NCBI GenBank assembly: GCA_036521995.1
Contig: DATDGR010000239.1
Location: forward strand, 1-18,152
DNA: 18,152 nt
Origin: Gp13-AA77 sp036521995
GTDB taxonomy: Bacteria > Acidobacteriota > Terriglobia > UBA7540
Reading direction: 5' to 3'
The notes beneath the pieces were generated by a model. That model saw only the letters and a list, made by a program, of their open reading frames with translations, was not told the DNA's origin and searched no databases. Shown here piece by piece: positions 15,239-18,152 of this stretch (the first letter of the stretch is position 1; each line of letters opens with the position of its first letter). The translations under genes were made by a program, and so were the position numbers.

Positions 15239-17188
15239 TCAATTGGATTCAACCCTATCAAGCGCGGTTCGGGCAGCCAGGAGGTCGGGATCGTCCTTAA
15301 GCGCCTCCTCAAACTCCTGCCTTGCTTCCTGCGTTCGGCCCAGAGTTTCGAGAACGAGACCGAGATTGTAGTGCGTTCCAGCAGACCGGGGGCGGGTAAC
15401 GAGGGCGGCGTGAAAGTCTTGAACGGCTTCCTCGAATTTCCTTTGGCGGGCAGCGATCATTCCCAGGCTGTACTCCGCGGCGAAGTCCCCGGGCTCAATC
15501 TTCAACAGATGTCGAAACTCAGCCTCAGCGCGGCCCTCCTGGCCCATTTCGACCCAGAGGCCGCCCAGCAATTCCCCGGCCTCCACGTTTTGAGGGTCAA
15601 GGGCCAGCACGGCCTGGAACTGTGCCGCAGCATCATTATTCCGGTGCAAAGCCAGCTCGCAGCGGGCGAGTTCAAAATGGGCTGGGAGATTGCTGGGGTC
15701 TTCACGAACGATCTCTGCGAAAAGTGAAGCAGCATCGCCCACGCCGCCGGTCTGGGCTTGATGTTCCGCCTGCAGGTACTTGAGGTACTCCTGAAGATGA
15801 TCCTTGGGGTCCGCACCACCCGATGCGTCGCCTTGCCGTGAAGCACTCACCCCCAGGTAACCAAGCGACCTAAGGTTCTCGAGCACCTCGGGGCTCACCC
15901 GGTTGTCCCCGCCAGCAGCCTGTGGGGGGTCCGACGCTCGAAACGCCTTCAGACGTTCTCCGTAAGCGAGCGCCAGCGGTCGGCGGGTCGCGTAAAGGTT
16001 GTGGAGCTCGCCGGGATCTTCGGAAAGGTTGTAGAACTCAGCGCGAGGCGTCTCAATGTACTGGTAGTTGCCCACCCGAAGACTGCGGAGTGACGACCAC
16101 CCAAACTTGTCGTGCGCGTAAGTGCTTTCACTGTACACCTCGCGCCCGGCCGTTGTGACAGGGCCGAGGAATTCGATCAGGCTATGGCCAGCAAAGGAGA
16201 CAGGCGCCTGAATTTGGAGGACCTGCAACACCGTCGGCGCAACGTCGATTAGGCTCGCTGGAGAATCGATGCGTTCAGGATAAACAGGTGCCGGGCCCGG
16301 CCGGCCTGACTCGCCGGCGACTACGTGGCCTCCCTCAGGCCAGTGAATAATGAGCGGCACGTGGAGGGTGCTCTGATAAACGAAATATCCATGAGTGTGC
16401 TCGCCATGATCGCCTAGGCTCTCGCCGTGATCGGAGATGAGCACTACGAGGCTGCGCTGATAGATCCCCGTTCCCCGCAGAAACTGCAAGAAGCCCCCCA
16501 ACACATCATCGACGTAAGCCACTTCCGCGTCGTAGTCGCTCTTTGAGGAGAGAGCCTGGTATTTGGCGGGCGGATCATAGGGCAAGTGGAGGTCAAACAG
16601 GTGAACGAACACGAAGAAAGGTACGTTCGAATTGGACTTAAGCCAGGCGCACGCGCTTGCGGTCACGCCCGCCGCCGGACGCTTCAAGTCGAGCGCGCCC
16701 CGGATGGCTCGAGAGTCGAAAGGACTATCGTAAACGTCGAACCCCTGGCTTAGTCCGAACCGGCGCGCCAGGAAGTAACCTCCAATGAACGCGGCGGTGC
16801 GATAGCCGTGAGATTTGAGCAGCGTCGCTAGGGTGACCGCGCCACGCGGCAGAACTTCACCGTTCTCTTCAATGCCGGTCACGAAGGGGTAAGTGGATGT
16901 AAACAGTGAGACGTGCGAGGGCAAAGTGATCGGAATTTGCGAGCTGATCTCACTAAAAATGGTGCCGCCCCGAGCGAGAGAATCGATGCTGGGGGTCGCC
17001 AGAGATCTGTAACCGTAGCAGCTCAGGTGATCGGCTCGCAGGGTATCCACTGAGATAAGGATGACTGGGATCGGAGTGTCGGCTGCTGGCAGGGAGGCGG
17101 GGGACAGCGGCAAAATCACTGCGAACAGAAGCCTCTTGGCAAGAGCGCGGCCTGAGCAAGTTGTCGCTGGAACTCGTGGGTGAGGCAT
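15239..17188 (-). CDS. Exported sulfatase-family (alkaline-phosphatase fold) protein with C-terminal TPR repeats
   Basis: A 649-aa two-part protein. Residues 1-36 form a signal peptide with a SLPAAD cleavage region. The alkaline-phosphatase-like domain runs to about 450, with metal-ligand motifs ISVDTLRAD (Asp48, Asp53) and SDHGES (Asp253, His254) and the HTHG segment (264-267). The nucleophile position of the family's C/S-x-P-S/A motif reads Thr88-Leu-Pro-Ser, so it lacks the Cys/Ser that becomes formylglycine in true sulfatases. About five TPR units follow from roughly 465 to the end. A phosphodiesterase or phosphotransferase role is as likely as sulfatase. The ATG at 17188 lacks a Shine-Dalgarno but opens the signal peptide. 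It sits between rpmA and obgE. Confidence 0.82.
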   Translation of the reverse strand: MPHPRVPATTCSGRALAKRLLFAVILPLSPASLPAADTPIPVILISVDTLRADHLSCYGYRSLATPSIDSLARGGTIFSEISSQIPITLPSHVSLFTSTYPFVTGIEENGEVLPRGAVTLATLLKSHGYRTAAFIGGYFLARRFGLSQGFDVYDSPFDSRAIRGALDLKRPAAGVTASACAWLKSNSNVPFFVFVHLFDLHLPYDPPAKYQALSSKSDYDAEVAYVDDVLGGFLQFLRGTGIYQRSLVVLISDHGESLGDHGEHTHGYFVYQSTLHVPLIIHWPEGGHVVAGESGRPGPAPVYPERIDSPASLIDVAPTVLQVLQIQAPVSFAGHSLIEFLGPVTTAGREVYSESTYAHDKFGWSSLRSLRVGNYQYIETPRAEFYNLSEDPGELHNLYATRRPLALAYGERLKAFRASDPPQAAGGDNRVSPEVLENLRSLGYLGVSASRQGDASGGADPKDHLQEYLKYLQAEHQAQTGGVGDAASLFAEIVREDPSNLPAHFELARCELALHRNNDAAAQFQAVLALDPQNVEAGELLGGLWVEMGQEGRAEAEFRHLLKIEPGDFAAEYSLGMIAARQRKFEEAVQDFHAALVTRPRSAGTHYNLGLVLETLGRTQEARQEFEEALKDDPDLLAARTALDRVESN

Positions 17189-17257
17189 GGACGGTCTTGC
17201 GAAAAAAGCAGATGACTTTCGGAACCCGGCTTCTGATTTCAGGCCAGAAACACGAGA

Positions 17258-17292
17258 GGCGGTAGAAAGGGAAAAGATCCTCCTCTACCGCC
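17258..17292 (-). terminator. Stem-loop after rpmA, likely terminator or attenuator
   Basis: GGCGGTAGA (17258-17266) is a perfect 9-bp inverse of TCTACCGCC (17284-17292), starting 6 bp past the rpmA stop. On the minus strand the sequence after the stem is only moderately T-rich (GTTTCT), so termination may be partial, leaving some read-through into the sulfatase/TPR gene and obgE. Confidence 0.5.
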
Positions 17293-17298
17293 GGCTCT

Positions 17299-17562
17299 TC
17301 AACTCGCCGAGGGGACCAAAATGTGAACAAATCGTCCCTGCCGGCCTTTGTCCTCAAACTGGACGACACCCGGCACTTTGGCGTAGAGCGTGTCGTCCTT
17401 GCCCCGGCCGACATTATTTCCAGGCTTCAGCGGAGTTCCCCGTTGACGGACCAGGATCGATCCACCGGAGACCGTCTGGCCGGCAAAGCGTTTCACACCC
17501 AACCGCTGTGAGTTTGAGTCCCGTCCGTTGCGCGAACTCCCCAACCCCTTCTTATGGGCCAT
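17299..17562 (-). CDS. rpmA: 50S ribosomal protein bL27
   Basis: An 87-aa L27 of the large subunit, whose N-terminus reaches toward the peptidyl-transferase centre. MAHKKGLGSSRNGRDS and the GVKRFAGQTVSGGSILVRQR region are diagnostic. It starts directly as MAHKKG, with no cleavable N-terminal extension. The ATG at 17562 has AGGA nearby upstream. It lies 78 bp downstream of rplU and shares its promoter. Confidence 0.97.
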   Translation of the reverse strand: MAHKKGLGSSRNGRDSNSQRLGVKRFAGQTVSGGSILVRQRGTPLKPGNNVGRGKDDTLYAKVPGVVQFEDKGRQGRFVHILVPSAS

Positions 17563-17640
17563 AAGTCCTACCTTGAAGATCGAAACTGAAAGTCGCGATT
17601 CGAAACTCCACTCTTCTCAACCTGAGTTTCAAGTCCGGAT

Positions 17641-17952
17641 TCAAGCTGTCACGATGTCGCTGATCAGCACTTCGCTGTAACCTTGCCGGTGCCCCAAGGT
17701 GCGCCGGTACTGCTTGCTGGCCTTGAACTTAAATACTCGAACCTTGCGGGCCCGGGCATTGCGCAGTACCGTGCCCTTCACTTTGGCGTTGGGGACCAGG
17801 GGCGAACCGAGCGTCAGCTTCTCTTTGCGCACCGCCAGCACGTGATTGAATTCCACACCTGCTCCGGGTTCGGCGGGGAGCTGTTCAACTCGCACGACCT
17901 TGCCGGGCGAAACCTTGTATTCCTTGCCGCCTGTACGAAAGATCGCATACAT
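17641..17952 (-). CDS. rplU: 50S ribosomal protein bL21
   Basis: A 103-aa L21, a 23S-rRNA-binding large-subunit protein. MYAIFRTGGKEYKVSPG at the start, and FKFKASKQYRRTLGHRQGYSEVLI near the C-terminus (read as two adjoining blocks), are typical. The ATG at 17952 has AGGAG 11 nt upstream. It is the first gene of the rplU-rpmA unit, with a strong promoter 30-60 nt upstream and a leader of about 25 nt, too short for a structured autoregulatory element. Confidence 0.97.
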   Translation of the reverse strand: MYAIFRTGGKEYKVSPGKVVRVEQLPAEPGAGVEFNHVLAVRKEKLTLGSPLVPNAKVKGTVLRNARARKVRVFKFKASKQYRRTLGHRQGYSEVLISDIVTA

Positions 17953-17983
17953 AGCTCAAGATTCTCCTGGAACGATAAAGCTC

Positions 17984-18012
17984 ATTATAAGGGTGTTTCC
18001 CGTGGGCGTCAA
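17984..18012 (-). promoter_or_regulatory. Strong sigma70-type promoter of rplU-rpmA
   Basis: On the minus strand TTGACG (18007-18012) is followed by a 17-bp spacer and a perfect TATAAT (17984-17989). The predicted start is near 17977. The -35 box lies about 10 bp from the first IS-type repeat, so the insertion sits at the promoter's upstream edge. Confidence 0.75.
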
Positions 18013-18022
18013 CGTTACGCAT

Positions 18023-18081
18023 CGCGCAATCTAAAATGTTACCCGTGACCGATCGTCGCGCAATTTGAGAATGTTACCCGT
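18023..18081 (+). repeat. Two degenerate direct repeats at the IS end
   Basis: Copy A (18023-18046, 24 nt) and copy B (18057-18081, 25 nt) share CGCGCAAT at the left and AATGTTACCCGT at the right, and differ by a one-base indel and a few substitutions in between. Their GTTAC words are 35 bp apart. Confidence 0.7.
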
Positions 18082-18097
18082 CATGGAGACGGGTAAC
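18073..18097 (+). promoter_or_regulatory. 10-bp hairpin immediately upstream of the transposase start
   Basis: GTTACCCGTC (18073-18082) is the perfect inverse of GACGGGTAAC (18088-18097) around a 5-nt loop (ATGGA). The loop and stem contain an upstream in-frame ATG (18083) and the only GGAG before the ATG at 18101. If folded in mRNA it would hide these signals; as DNA it may be a transposase site. Confidence 0.5.
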
Positions 18098-18100
18098 CGC

Positions 18101-18152
18101 ATGAGTCGAAGATCGCGCAGGGAGTACTTGCAGAGCATTTATGCTCGCTATC
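18101..18152 (+). CDS. Integrase-type (DDE) IS transposase, N-terminal fragment
   Basis: The first 17 codons from the ATG at 18101 read MSRRSRREYLQSIYARY and then run off the window. This resembles the start of integrase-core transposases that begin with a basic RREYL-x2-IY-x-RY segment, which are common in Acidobacteria-like genomes. An in-frame ATG at 18083 would add six residues (METGNR). The family call rests on this short stretch and the adjacent repeats only; the catalytic DDE residues are outside the window. Confidence 0.5.
   Translation, partial: MSRRSRREYLQSIYARY

Larger units (their letters stand above)
18014..18152 (+). mobile_element. Left end of an insertion sequence with an integrase-type transposase (cut by window edge)
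   Basis: The start of the element is marked by two degenerate direct repeats (18023-18046 and 18057-18081, each CGCGCAAT...GTTACCCGT) and a possible third partial copy with GTTAC at 18014. These are followed by a transposase reading frame. The exact outer boundary is not visible, because no target duplication or opposite end lies in the window. Arrays of such repeats beside the transposase start are consistent with transposase-binding sites. Confidence 0.6.

Overview
This is a GC-rich bacterial chromosomal window of mostly housekeeping genes. The gene set fits a member of the Acidobacteriota or a close relative: a secreted TPR protein with an Ala/Pro-rich linker, a sulfatase fused to TPR repeats, a LolA-like secreted protein, and an integrase-type IS edge whose ORF begins MSRRSRREYLQSIY. 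That placement is inference from gene style; no rRNA or other marker here settles it. No CRISPR array, tRNA or rRNA was found.

Left part (1-4700). A broken ComF-like zinc-ribbon fragment (71-253, minus) lies downstream of a DksA/TraR-family regulator (294-647, minus) that has a good sigma70-type promoter. A secreted beta-lactamase-fold serine hydrolase (947-2416, plus) runs divergently from dksA and converges on a type II NADH:quinone oxidoreductase (2609-3958, minus). A gene-free stretch of about 735 bp (3959-4694) follows. It is full of inverted repeats, including a cluster of GTTAC/GTAAC words also found at the IS edge at the far right of the window.

Middle (4695-12175). A secreted TPR protein and the ribosome-assembly GTPase Der run on the plus strand. 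Converging on them is a minus-strand cluster, in transcription order: accD (malonyl-CoA synthesis), folC (folate polyglutamylation), a PlsC-like acyltransferase, a FabG-like SDR and a secreted LolA-like protein. Spacing is tight from accD through plsC and again at the SDR/LolA-like junction. AccD, PlsC and possibly the SDR point to fatty-acid and phospholipid synthesis.

Right part (12211-18152). On the minus strand, in transcription order: rplU-rpmA (L21, L27), a sulfatase/TPR gene, obgE-nadD-rsfS joined by 4-nt stop/start overlaps, then a cob(I)alamin adenosyltransferase with a bipartite terminator. The conserved L21-L27-Obg-NadD-RsfS order is interrupted by the 1.95-kb sulfatase/TPR gene. 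A near-consensus promoter (TTGACG-17-TATAAT) drives rplU. Just upstream of it an insertion sequence begins, with degenerate direct repeats, a 10-bp hairpin and the first codons of an integrase-type transposase, and runs off the right edge.

I found no clear defence system, toxin-antitoxin pair or biosynthetic cluster. The points most worth a second look are the motif cluster shared by the gene-free region and the IS end, the gene inserted into the L27-Obg cluster, non-canonical nucleotide-binding motifs in ObgE and the cobalamin adenosyltransferase, and the truncated ComF fragment.
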